In this document: in pieces, positions 36,166 to 45,784 of the stretch
Layout: each line of letters starts with the position of its first letter
Position numbering within the stretch: position 1 is the stretch's first letter
Assembly: GCF_013364195.1 (NCBI RefSeq)
Contig: NZ_CP054918.1
Location: 2,655,001-2,719,000, forward strand
Direction of reading: 5' to 3'
DNA: 64,000 nt
DNA from: Streptomyces sp. NA04227
GTDB lineage: Bacteria; Actinomycetota; Actinomycetes; Streptomycetales; Streptomycetaceae
Notes under the pieces: model-generated
What the model was told of the DNA's origin: nothing
The model's input: the letters and a program-made list of their open reading frames with translations, nothing else
Databases searched by the model: none
Translations under genes and position numbers: made by a program

Positions 36166-37365
36166 GTGGAAGTTCCTTGTGTGAAGCGGGCGTTCAAGTA
36201 CCGCTTCTACCCGAGCGTGGCGCAGGCGGCTGAGTTGTCGCGGACGTTCGGTTGTGTGCGCAAGGTCTACAACCTCGCTCTGGAGGCCCGGTCGACGGCC
36301 TGGGCCCGTGACCAGCGGCGCGTCTCCTACGCGGACACTTCCGCCATGCTGACCGGATGGAAGCAGAGCGAGGAGCTCGGCTTTCTGGCCGAGGTGTCGT
36401 CGGTGCCGTTGCAGCAGACGTTGCGGCATTTGCAGTCCGCATTCACCGGCTTCTTCACGAAGCGTTCCGGTTATCCGAGGTTCAAGTCGAAGAGGAAGTC
36501 GCGGGCGTCGGCGGAGTACACGCGCTCCGCGTTCCGCTGGCGCGACGGAAAACTGACCCTGGCGAAAATGGACGCGCCGTTGGACATCCGCTGGTCGCGC
36601 CCCCTGCCCGAAGGCACACAGCCTTCGACGGTGACCGTTTCCCAGGACCGAGCCGGACGCTGGTTCGTGTCCATCCTCGTCGAAGCACCCATCACCCCGC
36701 TTCCGGTGACAGACGGCCGGGTGGGCGTGGATGCGGGCCTGACCAGCCTGGTCACCCTGTCCACCGGCGAGAAGGTCACCAACCCCAAGCACGAAAAGAA
36801 AGACCGTGACCGGCTCGCGTGGGCGCAGCGGCAGACGGCCCGCAAACAGAAGGGTTCCAAGAACCGCGCCAAAGCCAATCGGAAGGTGGCGCGGGTCCAT
36901 GCCCGGATTACGGACCGGCGCCGGGACTTCGTCCACAAGCTGACCACTCGGCTCGTTCAGGAGAACCAACTGATCGTGATCGAGGACCTTAAGGTCGGCA
37001 ACCTCCTCAAGAACCACCACCTCGCACGCGCCATCAGCGACGCGGCCTGGCGGGAGTTGCGGGAGCAGTTGGAGTACAAATGCGCCTGGTACGGGCGTGA
37101 ACTGGTCGTGGTGGACCGGTTCCTCCCCTCCACCCGCACCTGCTCCGCCTGCGGACTCATCCGCGAACGCCTCCCGCTCGATGTGCGGGAGTGGACGTGC
37201 GAGGGCTGCGGCACCCTGCACGACCGGGACGTGAACGCCGCGAACGTGCTTTTGGCCGCCGGGCTGGCGGTATCGGCCTGTGGAGCCGGTGTAAGTCCCG
37301 CATGGACAGTGTCTGTGCGGGCTGTCGGTGACGAAGCAGGAAAGCTCCGAAGGAGCGCCGCGTAG
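36166..37365 (+). CDS. tnpB: TnpB, RNA-guided endonuclease of IS605-type element
   Basis: This 399-residue protein is a full-length TnpB (OrfB_IS605). It begins with the N-terminal helix-turn-helix region VKRAFKYRFYPSVAQAAELS and FGCVRKVYNLALEARS. The RuvC-like nuclease carries its acidic residues in GRVGVDAGLTSLVTL (Asp), LIVIEDLKVGNLLKNH (Glu) and LHDRDVNAANVLLAAGL (Asp). A four-cysteine zinc ribbon (CSACG and CEGCG) lies between the last two. All catalytic positions are present. TnpB cleaves DNA next to a short TAM, guided by the omega RNA from the element's 3' end. GTG 36166 or GTG 36181 could be the start; no ribosome binding site stands out. The stop codon is inside an RNA hairpin (37355-37371). 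Confidence 0.92.
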   Translation: MEVPCVKRAFKYRFYPSVAQAAELSRTFGCVRKVYNLALEARSTAWARDQRRVSYADTSAMLTGWKQSEELGFLAEVSSVPLQQTLRHLQSAFTGFFTKRSGYPRFKSKRKSRASAEYTRSAFRWRDGKLTLAKMDAPLDIRWSRPLPEGTQPSTVTVSQDRAGRWFVSILVEAPITPLPVTDGRVGVDAGLTSLVTLSTGEKVTNPKHEKKDRDRLAWAQRQTARKQKGSKNRAKANRKVARVHARITDRRRDFVHKLTTRLVQENQLIVIEDLKVGNLLKNHHLARAISDAAWRELREQLEYKCAWYGRELVVVDRFLPSTRTCSACGLIRERLPLDVREWTCEGCGTLHDRDVNAANVLLAAGLAVSACGAGVSPAWTVSVRAVGDEAGKLRRSAA

Positions 37366-37413
37366 CGGCGCAGAGTCGGAGAATCCCCTTCGTTCGCGAA
37401 GGGGAGAAGTCAA
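37344..37413 (+). ncRNA. probable omega RNA (reRNA) scaffold of TnpB
   Basis: The 3' end of tnpB and its downstream region can fold into GCTCC-GAA-GGAGC (37344-37356), GCGCCGC-GTA-GCGGCGC (37355-37371, spanning the stop codon) and CCCCTTCG-TTCG-CGAAGGGG (37385-37404). The first two overlap by two bases and so compete or stack. This is where the guide scaffold of TnpB elements lies. The guide itself would be the 16-20 bases after the right end, starting near 37414. The 5' boundary within the coding region is not visible. Confidence 0.6.
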
Positions 37414-38050
37414 GGAGGTACGTCCGTCCTCGTATCGTGGGGGCGAAATCGACGAAGCCCCGTCGGCCGGGCACAGGAAACCTGGGCGCACCCCCCGACG
37501 AAGCGGTGGCCGGTGGCGGCCGCTTGTCTACGCGTGTCGACCAGCGTTCAGGTCGGACATGAACACGTCAAGAAGGGGTTTCGGCCATCGGCCGACATTC
37601 GACAGACAGGGCGGGCAGGAGGGAACGTCGGCCGCTGCTTTCAGACCCGATAACCCCACTCAACCCAAGCCATCGATTGAGGAACCCCCACCGGCCTCAG
37701 CCACCTCCGCGAAAGCGGCGCCGGTTCAGGCGCAAAAAGGTGGGCGGGGACCGCCGCACCCCCCTGTTAGGAGGGGCGGGACGACGGCGGTCCCCGCGGG
37801 GACGCGTGGCCGGGTCAGGGCCGGCACTTCGCGTCCTGGGCGACCAGGGAGGTCCGGGAGCCGCTCCGGAGGTCCATGGCGCCGTTCTTCGGTGTCGAGG
37901 GTTCGGGGCGGTTCCACGGGCGCTGAACGCCCGGCCGGAACTCGTGCCCTTGCCCCTGTCGACGCCCACCAATCTGCCGGAGCTGTGTTAAGCCGGTGCT
38001 GCGTGAACGTGACGCGCTCGTACCACTTCCGCGAAGTCGTGGAACCGACG
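37414..38050. other. 637-bp region without a convincing gene
   Basis: I see no supported gene between the TnpB element and the cbs terminator. Open frames exist on both strands but have no family resemblance or ribosome binding site. A foldable segment lies at 37461-37500: an outer stem CGTCGG/CCGACG and an inner CAGG-AAA-CCTG. If the TnpB element was inserted upstream of the NlpC-like gene, the near part of this region is that gene's original upstream DNA on the minus strand. Confidence 0.5.
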
Positions 38051-38098
38051 ACGGCCGCCGTACGACGCGCAGGTGAACGCGCGTAGGACGACGGCCGT
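38051..38098 (-). terminator. terminator of the cbs gene
   Basis: 38051-38070 pairs with 38079-38098 over 20 positions with three mismatches around an 8-nt loop. It lies 76 bp behind the cbs stop codon. Confidence 0.75.
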
Positions 38099-38173
38099 GC
38101 GGAGACATGGCGTCGGGGTCCGGGCGGTGCCCCTACGCGCCGCGCGAGCGGCGCGGGGCGAGGCCCGCCCTGG

Positions 38174-39571
<1,398 letters not shown>

Positions 39572-39819
39572 CGTTGTCTCCGGAGCTGCGCAAGAAATTT
39601 GGGCTGGACACCGTCAGCCTAACCGTGAACTTTCCCGCCCGGCCGTTGTCGGCCACCACCGGCCATCCGGTCCGCCCCGGCGGGTGCGGTTCACCCCCGA
39701 ACCGGGATTGACCGGACGGCCCGACGGGGCAAGGAGTCGTTGTACGACTCCGCAGCCATACGGCTCCGCAGTCATACGGCTCCGCGGTCAACAGGGCAGT
39801 CGGGAGGTGAGGACCGGAC

Positions 39820-41019
39820 ATGTCGTCGAGAGCGAGGGTGGCACGACGGATCGCCGCGGGAGCGGCCTACGGTTCGGGCGGTATCGGTCTCCTCGGGGTG
39901 GCCGCCGTCGGGGTGGTGCTGACCGAGGTGGAACTGGCGAAGCGTCAGGTGGGCAACAGCGTCGCGGGCGGCGGCGACCCCCCGCCGACGGCCGACGGCC
40001 TGTACGGCAACGGCATCGCCGCCCACCACGCGCCGCACGAGGTGCTGCGGCTGGCGATGCTCGGTGACTCCACGGCGGCGGGCCAGGGCGTACGGCTCGC
40101 CCGCGAGACACCGGGCGCACTGCTCGCCTCCGGCCTCGCCGCGGTGGCCGAACGCCCTGTCCACCTGCGCAACGTGGCGCAGCCGGGCGCCTGCTCGGAC
40201 GACCTGCGGCGCCAGCTCAAGGTGCTGCTCGACGACCCCGGCCCGGTACCCGACGTCTGCGTGGTGATGATCGGGGCCAACGACGTCACACGGCGGATGC
40301 CGTTCACCGAGTCGGTGCGCGCGCTGTCCGAGACGGTACGAGGGCTGTGCGAGGCGGGCTGCGAGGTGGTCGTCGGCACCTGCCCCGACCTCGGCACCGT
40401 CCAGCCCGTCTACCAGCCGCTGAGCTGGCTGGCCCGGCGTGCGTCGCGCCAGCTCGCCGCCGCGCAGACCATCGGCACGGTCGAACAGGGCGGACGTACG
40501 GTCTCGCTCGGCGATCTGCTCGGCCCGGAGTTCGCCGCCAACCGCGACCTGTTCGGGCCCGACCGCTACCACCCCTCCGCTCAGGGCTACGCCACCGCGG
40601 CGATGGCGATGCTGCCGACCGTCTGCGCGGTCCTCGGCCTGTGGCCGGAGGGGGAGCGCCCGGACACCTCGCGCCGCGAGGGCTTCCTGCCGGTGGCCCG
40701 CGCCGCCGCCGAGGCCGCGGCGGAGAGCGGTACGGAGGTCGCGGCCGTGACCACGACCGGCCCGCGCGGCCCCTGGGCCCTGCTCAAGCGCCGCCGTAGG
40801 CGCCGTATCCACTCCCCCGGACCGGAACCGGAGCGGGACGCGGGCGCGGGTGACGAGCAGGACGCGCACGAGACAGGTGACGGGAACGACGGCAGCGGCG
40901 GCAGCGGCAGCGGCAGCGGCGGGAGCAACGCGAACGGGCGGAACGGCGGCAAGGGCGAGGACGCCCGGCCGGACCGCCGGGCGACGGTCACGGAGGAAAG
41001 CGGACCCGGCGGCGGCTGA
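39820..41019 (+). CDS. membrane-anchored SGNH/GDSL hydrolase
   Basis: This 399-residue protein has one N-terminal hydrophobic helix (about 15-35, YGSGGIGLLGVAAVGVVLTE) and an SGNH hydrolase domain. LAMLGDSTAAGQGVRLARET carries the nucleophile Ser. LRNVAQPGACSDDLRRQL follows, then MIGANDVTRRMP (block III Asn) and GPDRYHPSAQGYATAAMAM with the Asp/His pair. The C-terminal ~110 residues are low complexity, with a basic KRRRRRRIH stretch and a Ser/Gly/Asn-rich tail. It is probably an esterase or lipase anchored at the membrane; the substrate is unknown. GGAGG and GAGG lie upstream of ATG 39820. Its 3' end is duplicated as a 20-bp tandem repeat that includes the stop codon. Confidence 0.9.
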   Translation: MSSRARVARRIAAGAAYGSGGIGLLGVAAVGVVLTEVELAKRQVGNSVAGGGDPPPTADGLYGNGIAAHHAPHEVLRLAMLGDSTAAGQGVRLARETPGALLASGLAAVAERPVHLRNVAQPGACSDDLRRQLKVLLDDPGPVPDVCVVMIGANDVTRRMPFTESVRALSETVRGLCEAGCEVVVGTCPDLGTVQPVYQPLSWLARRASRQLAAAQTIGTVEQGGRTVSLGDLLGPEFAANRDLFGPDRYHPSAQGYATAAMAMLPTVCAVLGLWPEGERPDTSRREGFLPVARAAAEAAAESGTEVAAVTTTGPRGPWALLKRRRRRRIHSPGPEPERDAGAGDEQDAHETGDGNDGSGGSGSGSGGSNANGRNGGKGEDARPDRRATVTEESGPGGG

Positions 41020-41039
41020 GCGGACCCGGCGGCGGCTGA
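41000..41039. repeat. 20-bp tandem duplication including the stop codon
   Basis: GCGGACCCGGCGGCGGCTGA (41000-41019) is repeated exactly at 41020-41039. The first copy encodes the last residues of the GDSL hydrolase and its TGA; the second is a silent copy behind it. Confidence 0.9.
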
Positions 41040-41327
41040 GCGGTGGCGGCCCGGCCGCCGCTCGGCCCCGCCGCGATGTGCGGGACGCGGGCGGGGTGCC
41101 GCCCGGCCTCGGCGCGAGGTGTCGGACGTCGGGCAGGTGCCGTAGCCCACCCACCCCGCCCCTGGCACTCAGTGCCTTCGCGTGGCACGCTGGGGGTGAG
41201 CAAGCGCTTAGAAAAATGCGGCAGGTGTCACATCCCGGGACCGGTGACCCACGTGCTACGCACGGGTAACTTCGGCTGGACGTCTGCCCTTCCGGTCAGT
41301 TCCGCCCGCACACACTCTGGAGCCGTG

Positions 41328-42548
41328 ATGCCCGAAGCCGTGATCGTCTCTGCCGCCCGCACCCCGATCGGCCGCGCCGTCAAGGGCTCCCTCAAGGACA
41401 TGCGCGCGGACGACCTGGCCGCCTTCATCGTCCAGACCGCCCTGGACAAGATCCCCGCGCTCGACCCCAAGGACATCGACGACCTGATGCTCGGCTGTGG
41501 TCTGCCGGGCGGCGAGCAGGGCCACAACCTCGGCCGCATCGTGGCCGTGAAGATGGGCATGGACCACCTGCCCGGCTGCACCATCACCCGCTACTGCTCC
41601 TCCTCGCTGCAGACCAGCCGGATGGCGCTGCACGCCATCAAGGCGGGCGAGGGCGACGTCTTCATCTCCGCCGGTGTCGAGACCGTCTCCCGCTTCATGT
41701 ACGGCACCTCCGACGAGATGCCGGGTACGCACAACCCGTTCTTCGCCGAGGCCGAGGCCCGTACCGCCAAGGCCACCGAGGGCGGCGTGAGCGAGTGGCA
41801 CGACCCGCGCGAGGACGGCGTGGTGCCGGACGCGTACATCGCCATGGGCCAGACCATGGAGAACCTCGCCCTGCACAAGGGCATCACCCGCGCGCAGATG
41901 GACGAGTTCGCGGTCCGTTCGCAGAACCTCGCCGAGGCCGCCATCGCCAAGGGCTTCTGGGAGCGCGAGATCACCCCGGTGACCACCCCCGACGGCACGG
42001 TCGTCAGCAAGGACGACGGCCCGCGTGCCGGAGTCACCCTGGAGGGCGTCTCCGCGCTCAAGCCGTCCTTCCGCCCCGACGGCCGGGTCACCCCGGGCAA
42101 CGCCTGCCCGCTGAACGACGGTGCCGCCGCGCTGGTGATCATGAGCGACACCAAGGCGCGCGAGCTGGGCCTGACCCCGCTGGCCCGCATCGTCTCCACC
42201 GGTGTCACCGGCCTCTCCCCCGAGATCATGGGCCTCGGCCCCGTCGAGGCGAGCCGTCAGGCCCTAAAGCGCGCCGGTCTGAGCACCTCGGACATCGACC
42301 TCGTCGAGATCAACGAGGCCTTCGCCGGCCAGGTCATCCCCTCCTACCAGGAGCTCGGCTTCGACCTGGACCAGGTCAACGTCAACGGCGGCTCGATCGC
42401 GGTCGGCCACCCCTTCGGCATGACCGGCGCCCGGATCACCAACACCCTGATCAACAGCCTCCAGTTCCACGACAAGCAGTTCGGTCTGGAGACCATGTGC
42501 GTCGGCGGTGGTCAGGGCATGGCCATGGTCATCGAGCGTCTGAGCTGA
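41328..42548 (+). CDS. thiolase, acetyl-CoA C-acyltransferase
   Basis: This 406-residue protein is a type II thiolase. It begins [19 protein letters not shown]; the acyl-accepting Cys is in [19 protein letters not shown], followed by [27 protein letters not shown] with the catalytic Glu/Asn, [16 protein letters not shown] (His) and [13 protein letters not shown] (second Cys). It cleaves 3-ketoacyl-CoA in fatty-acid degradation or condenses acetyl-CoA. ATG 41328 has GGAG five bases upstream. It is monocistronic and ends at a perfect hairpin (42581-42605). It probably serves fatty-acid breakdown; a partner hydroxyacyl-CoA dehydrogenase is not adjacent. Confidence 0.94.
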   Translation: MPEAVIVSAARTPIGRAVKGSLKDMRADDLAAFIVQTALDKIPALDPKDIDDLMLGCGLPGGEQGHNLGRIVAVKMGMDHLPGCTITRYCSSSLQTSRMALHAIKAGEGDVFISAGVETVSRFMYGTSDEMPGTHNPFFAEAEARTAKATEGGVSEWHDPREDGVVPDAYIAMGQTMENLALHKGITRAQMDEFAVRSQNLAEAAIAKGFWEREITPVTTPDGTVVSKDDGPRAGVTLEGVSALKPSFRPDGRVTPGNACPLNDGAAALVIMSDTKARELGLTPLARIVSTGVTGLSPEIMGLGPVEASRQALKRAGLSTSDIDLVEINEAFAGQVIPSYQELGFDLDQVNVNGGSIAVGHPFGMTGARITNTLINSLQFHDKQFGLETMCVGGGQGMAMVIERLS

Positions 42549-42580
42549 CAGACTGCGGGCCGTGTCCGGCGGGCCCCGCC

Positions 42581-42605
42581 GGGCCGCCCCCTGACGGGGC
42601 GGCCC
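42581..42605 (+). terminator. terminator of the thiolase gene
   Basis: GGGCCGCCCC (42581-42590) pairs perfectly with GGGGCGGCCC (42596-42605). A second perfect 10-bp hairpin, CTCCCCCAGG/CCTGGGGGAG, lies at 42638-42669. The second stands between the terminator and the next promoter. Confidence 0.8.
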
Positions 42606-42815
42606 ACGGGAGTCCCGCCGCCTGGCCGTGACCCAATCTCCCCCAGGACGTGACCTGCGCCTGGGGGAGCCCGGTTTTCGCAGGCCATACCGTTACGGGG
42701 GACTGTTCGGGCCGAAAGGCCCGCCCAGTTGGTGACCAAACGCACTGACAGTGGGTCGTCCACGGCTTCAAGCTGTTGTAGGAAGTCGGGGGTCGACTGA
42801 TACGGGAGTCATTCA

Positions 42816-43634
42816 GTGAGCGCCATCCCCATAGCTCTTGTGCTCGCCACCGCCGCCGCCACGGCCGTGGGCACCGCTGCCCTGCACAGCATGCGCGGCC
42901 TGCGCAAACAGGTCGCCGCGCTGCACGAGGAACTGGCGCGCGGCACCGAGCTGAGCGAGCTGGCGGCCCGGGTGCCGCAGGCCCGCCAGGTCTCGGACGC
43001 CGAGCAGATACGCACCGCGGTCGCCGAGGCACTGGCCGAGGAGCGTGAGCGCGAACTCGCCGAGGCGCGTGCCTTCTGGGCCGCCCAGGAAGCGCGCGAC
43101 GCCTCCGACAGCATGCCGCTGCTCGGCCTGCCCGCCGACGACCTGTTCCTGCCGCGCCAGTCCGACTTCGTGGGCCTGGACCACCTCGCCGAGGCGACGG
43201 TGGAGTACGAGGAGGGGGCCCAGGGCTCCGCCTCGGGCACGCACGAGTACGCCGGTGACTCGCCGGAACTCGCCGCCGCCCGCCGCCGCCACCCCTCGCA
43301 CCCGGACTTCGTGCCCGCCCAGTCGCCGGTGCACGGCGACCACGAGCGCACGGTGGCCGCCCTTGAGGAGCTCGCCGAGGCGGGCATCGAGCTGGCCGAC
43401 GTCCGCCCGGGCCCGCTCGGCACCCTCGACGTCTACGTCTTCGCGGACGGCACCACGCTGTGCATGACGCCCGGCCACCGCGAGACCGCACAGCAGCTCG
43501 CCGCGGCCCTGGTCGCCGGTGAGGCGCCGGTCCTGCTCGGCGGCTCCGGGGTCTCCGGCGCGTACTCGCTGACCTTCGCCTGCGGCGAGGAGAACGTCTA
43601 CGTCCTCGCGGACCGGGTCATCGCCTCCGCCTGA
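42816..43634 (+). CDS. membrane-anchored protein of unknown function
   Basis: The 272-residue protein has a short N-terminal hydrophobic helix (AIPIALVLATAAATAVGTAA), then a charged coiled-coil-like stretch (about 25-95, LRKQVAALHEELARGTELSE, AEALAEERERELAEARAF). An acidic middle follows, and a C-terminal globular part from about 175 contains VRPGPLGTLDVYVFADGTTL and SGAYSLTFACGEENVYVLAD. I do not recognise a family. The start is GTG 42816, with GGGAG seven bases upstream. It is transcribed alone, between two terminator-like hairpins. Confidence 0.8.
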   Translation: MSAIPIALVLATAAATAVGTAALHSMRGLRKQVAALHEELARGTELSELAARVPQARQVSDAEQIRTAVAEALAEERERELAEARAFWAAQEARDASDSMPLLGLPADDLFLPRQSDFVGLDHLAEATVEYEEGAQGSASGTHEYAGDSPELAAARRRHPSHPDFVPAQSPVHGDHERTVAALEELAEAGIELADVRPGPLGTLDVYVFADGTTLCMTPGHRETAQQLAAALVAGEAPVLLGGSGVSGAYSLTFACGEENVYVLADRVIASA

Positions 43635-43648
43635 GCCGAGCGCCTGCC

Positions 43649-43715
43649 GGGGGCCTGAGCCCCCAGAGCCTGTCCGGGCCGAGAGCCTGCCAGGGCCCAG
43701 AGCCTGTCCGGGCCG
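43649..43715. repeat. hairpin followed by three 17-bp tandem repeats
   Basis: GGGGGC-CTGA-GCCCCC (43649-43664) is a short terminator-like stem. Directly after it, AGAGCCTGTCCGGGCCG occurs at 43665-43681, 43682-43698 (changed) and 43699-43715, followed by a decayed fourth unit. Confidence 0.75.
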
Positions 43716-43755
43716 AGAGCAGCCCGTCCGGGCGAGCCCGGGAATTACGCACCTG

Positions 43756-43791
43756 CCGACGCGCCGGGGTACTCACACCCCGGCGCGTCGG
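43756..43791. terminator. bidirectional terminator, perfect 15-bp stem
   Basis: 43756-43770 pairs perfectly with 43777-43791 around the loop ACTCAC. The right arm lies in the last codons of the minus-strand gene that ends at 43773, so the stem serves the convergent genes on both sides. Confidence 0.85.
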
Positions 43792-44084
43792 TGTGCCTGC
43801 TCCACGAGGTCCACGGCCTGTCCGAGGCCGTCCCGATCGGTCAGTGCCAGGGCCAGGTCGCGCCCGGCGACGACGAGCTGGTCGGCCACCGCGAACATCC
43901 CGGCATCCGGCATCCGCCGCGGCTCACGCCCCGGCTCCTCGATCCGCTGCGCCCTGGTGGCCAGCTCCCGGGCCAGCGCCAGGCCCTCGGCGGCGGCGCC
44001 CTTCTGGAGCCTGCTCTGCGGGGCCGCCCGCAACCGGTCGGCGAAGCGGGTCACCGCGTCCATGAGTGGGGTCGTATCGAGCAC
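43773..44084 (-). CDS. small helical protein of unknown function
   Basis: This gene encodes 103 residues with a strongly helical, amphipathic pattern (VTRFADRLRAAPQSRLQKGA, LALARELATRAQRIEEPGRE, DQLVVAGRDLALALTDRD). It has no signal peptide or membrane helix. GTG 44084 has AGGG seven bases upstream. It ends within the arm of the shared terminator. The helical layout resembles small actinobacterial proteins of unknown function; I assign no role. Confidence 0.7.
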   Translation of the reverse strand: MLDTTPLMDAVTRFADRLRAAPQSRLQKGAAAEGLALARELATRAQRIEEPGREPRRMPDAGMFAVADQLVVAGRDLALALTDRDGLGQAVDLVEQAHRRAGV

Positions 44085-44286
44085 GTCGTGACCCTACAAG
44101 GCCCCGGCGTACGGGCCGCCCGGAGCGGGCCGCCACGGGCGCCGCGCACGCCGGTCGCCGGGCGGGCCGAAGCAGACCGAAGGGGCCGCACCTCCGCGCG
44201 CCGGTGCGGGACTGTTGCCAACAGGCCAACGCTCAGGCACGGTGACGTGAAGGACGGACCTACAGCGACCGCGTCCGGAGGCGCCG

Positions 44287-44517
44287 ATGTCCCTGCTCTT
44301 CTCCGAGGAAACCCACCGCAACCTGATCTCCCGGATCCCCGCGTGCACCGGACGCGAGATGTCCGAGTGGATGAAGGCCGTGGAGGACGGCCCCGCCTTT
44401 CTCCGCTTCGAGGACAAGGTGAGCTGGCTCCGCACGGAGCACAGCCTGTCCTACGGCTACGCCAAGGCGATCGTCCACGAGTACGACCTGCGCCGGGCCG
44501 CCCGAAAGTTCGGCTGA
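44287..44517 (+). CDS. DUF4287 domain protein
   Basis: A 76-residue protein matching the DUF4287 family: SEETHRNLISRIPACTGREM, SEWMKAVEDGPAFLRFEDKV, SWLRTEHSLSYGYAKAIVHE. This is an all-helical domain of unknown function, found alone or fused to DUF5655 in actinobacteria. GGAGG lies five bases before ATG 44287. It is monocistronic and followed by a perfect terminator at 44560. Confidence 0.88.
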   Translation: MSLLFSEETHRNLISRIPACTGREMSEWMKAVEDGPAFLRFEDKVSWLRTEHSLSYGYAKAIVHEYDLRRAARKFG

Positions 44518-44559
44518 CCCGCCCTGGGACAGACCCCAAGACCCCGCCCGTACGACGAC

Positions 44560-44591
44560 GAAGGGCCCGCGGCAGGCGCCGCGGGCCCTTC
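44560..44591. terminator. bidirectional terminator, perfect 14-bp stem
   Basis: GAAGGGCCCGCGGC (44560-44573) pairs with 44578-44591 around the loop AGGC, between the convergent DUF4287 and Bax-inhibitor-1 genes. Confidence 0.88.
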
Positions 44592-44610
44592 ACTGTGTCA
44601 AGCCGCCGGG

Positions 44611-45543
44611 TCAGTCGTCACCCTGGAGGATGGCGATGATCCGGAGGAACTCCATGTAGATCCACACCAGGGTCATGGTGAGGCCGAAGGCCGCCATCCA
44701 GGACTCCTCGCGCGGGGCGCCGTAGGCGATGCCGTCCTCGACCTGCTTGAAGTCCAGGGCGAGGAAGGCGGCACCGAGGAGGATGCCGATCACACCGAAG
44801 ACGACACCGAGCGCACCGCTGCGGAAGCCGAGGCCGTCGCCGCCGCCGAAGGCCATGAACAGCAGGTTCACGACCATCAGGAGCAGGAAGGCGACCGCGG
44901 CGGCCATCACGAAGCCGTAGAAGCGGCGGTTGACCCGGATCCAGCGCGCCTTGTAGGCGAGCAGGACCGCGCCGAAGACGCACAGCGTGCCGATCACGGC
45001 CTGCATGGCCGCGCCGGAGGCGATGCGGTTGTCGACGACGCTGGAGACGACGCCGAGGAAGACGCCTTCCAGGGCGGCGTAGGTCAGGATCAGCGCGGGC
45101 GAGGCCTTGCGCTTGAACGACTGGACCAGCGCGAGCACCATCGCGACCAGTCCGGCGCCGATGGCGATGCCGTAGGAACGGTTGATGTTGGCGTCGTCCA
45201 CGGGAAGCAGCGCCCAGGCGAGCGCGGCGGTGACGACAAGCAGACCGAGCGTGCTCGCGGTCCGCATGATGACGTCGTCCATCGTCATGCGGCCGGGGGC
45301 GGCCGGCGCCTGCGGGGCGCCGTACTGCTGGTCCTGCGGGGCGTACGGGTTCTGCGCGTACGGGTTGGTGGGCGCCTGCTGCGGGGCGGCGGCGTACGGG
45401 TTGCCACCCGCCTGCTGGCCCGCGTAGGGGTTGCCCTGCGTCGCGACTGCGGGGCCCCCGGCCTGCGGCGCGGCGTTGAAGCCCGCGTGGCCGTTGTCGC
45501 GGCTGAACCCCCGTCGCGAGAAGACCGGGTTACTGCTCCTCAT
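44611..45543 (-). CDS. Bax inhibitor-1/YccA family membrane protein
   Basis: The 310-residue protein has a cytoplasmic Gln/Pro/Asn-rich N terminus of ~85 residues with repeated NPYA units. Seven membrane helices follow: TASTLGLLVVTAALAWALLP, GIAIGAGLVAMVLALVQSF, ALILTYAALEGVFLGVVSSV, and others. It ends in AFGLTMTLVWIYMEFLRIIA with the acidic residues usual in the calcium-leak site of BI-1 proteins. It belongs to the bacterial YccA/TMBIM group, thought to act as pH-sensitive calcium channels or protease regulators. ATG 45543 has GGAGGAG upstream. The N-terminal repeats are typical of actinobacterial members. Confidence 0.92.
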   Translation of the reverse strand: MRSSNPVFSRRGFSRDNGHAGFNAAPQAGGPAVATQGNPYAGQQAGGNPYAAAPQQAPTNPYAQNPYAPQDQQYGAPQAPAAPGRMTMDDVIMRTASTLGLLVVTAALAWALLPVDDANINRSYGIAIGAGLVAMVLALVQSFKRKASPALILTYAALEGVFLGVVSSVVDNRIASGAAMQAVIGTLCVFGAVLLAYKARWIRVNRRFYGFVMAAAVAFLLLMVVNLLFMAFGGGDGLGFRSGALGVVFGVIGILLGAAFLALDFKQVEDGIAYGAPREESWMAAFGLTMTLVWIYMEFLRIIAILQGDD

Positions 45544-45784
45544 GTCACTCCTCCATGGCCGCACGGCACGGCCTTGGCTCAAGAGTAATGGGTAGGCAAA
45601 AGTCTGACTCTACTGCTTGGGGAGGATCTTCCCCCACTCGGGAGGGGGACCCGCCTCTCGCGCAGAGCCGAACCGGACTCCACCGTACGCGAGGAGAGGG
45701 CGAACCGGACGGGCTGTCCACCACCGGATTCCGCGGCCCGGTTTCCGCCGTGGCGCGCGGCGGTGGCGCACAGCACGTCCGGTG

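Larger units (their letters stand above)
36041..37413 (+). mobile_element. IS605/IS1341-type TnpB-only element
   Basis: The left end contains the hairpin CCCCCGTC-TTCA-GGCGGGGG (36051-36070), typical of Streptomyces IS200/IS605 left ends. The right end contains CCCCTTCG-TTCG-CGAAGGGG (37385-37404) followed by AGAAGTCAA. Only tnpB lies between them; there is no tnpA, so the element can move only with a transposase made elsewhere. As usual for this family there are no inverted repeats and no target duplication. The exact outer ends are estimated. Confidence 0.75.

Noticed and set aside
37414..38050. Possible tRNA, c-di-AMP riboswitch or cobalamin riboswitch
   Set aside because: No T-loop GTTCGAATC-type sequence, no ydaO-type conserved core and no B12 box could be found on either strand.
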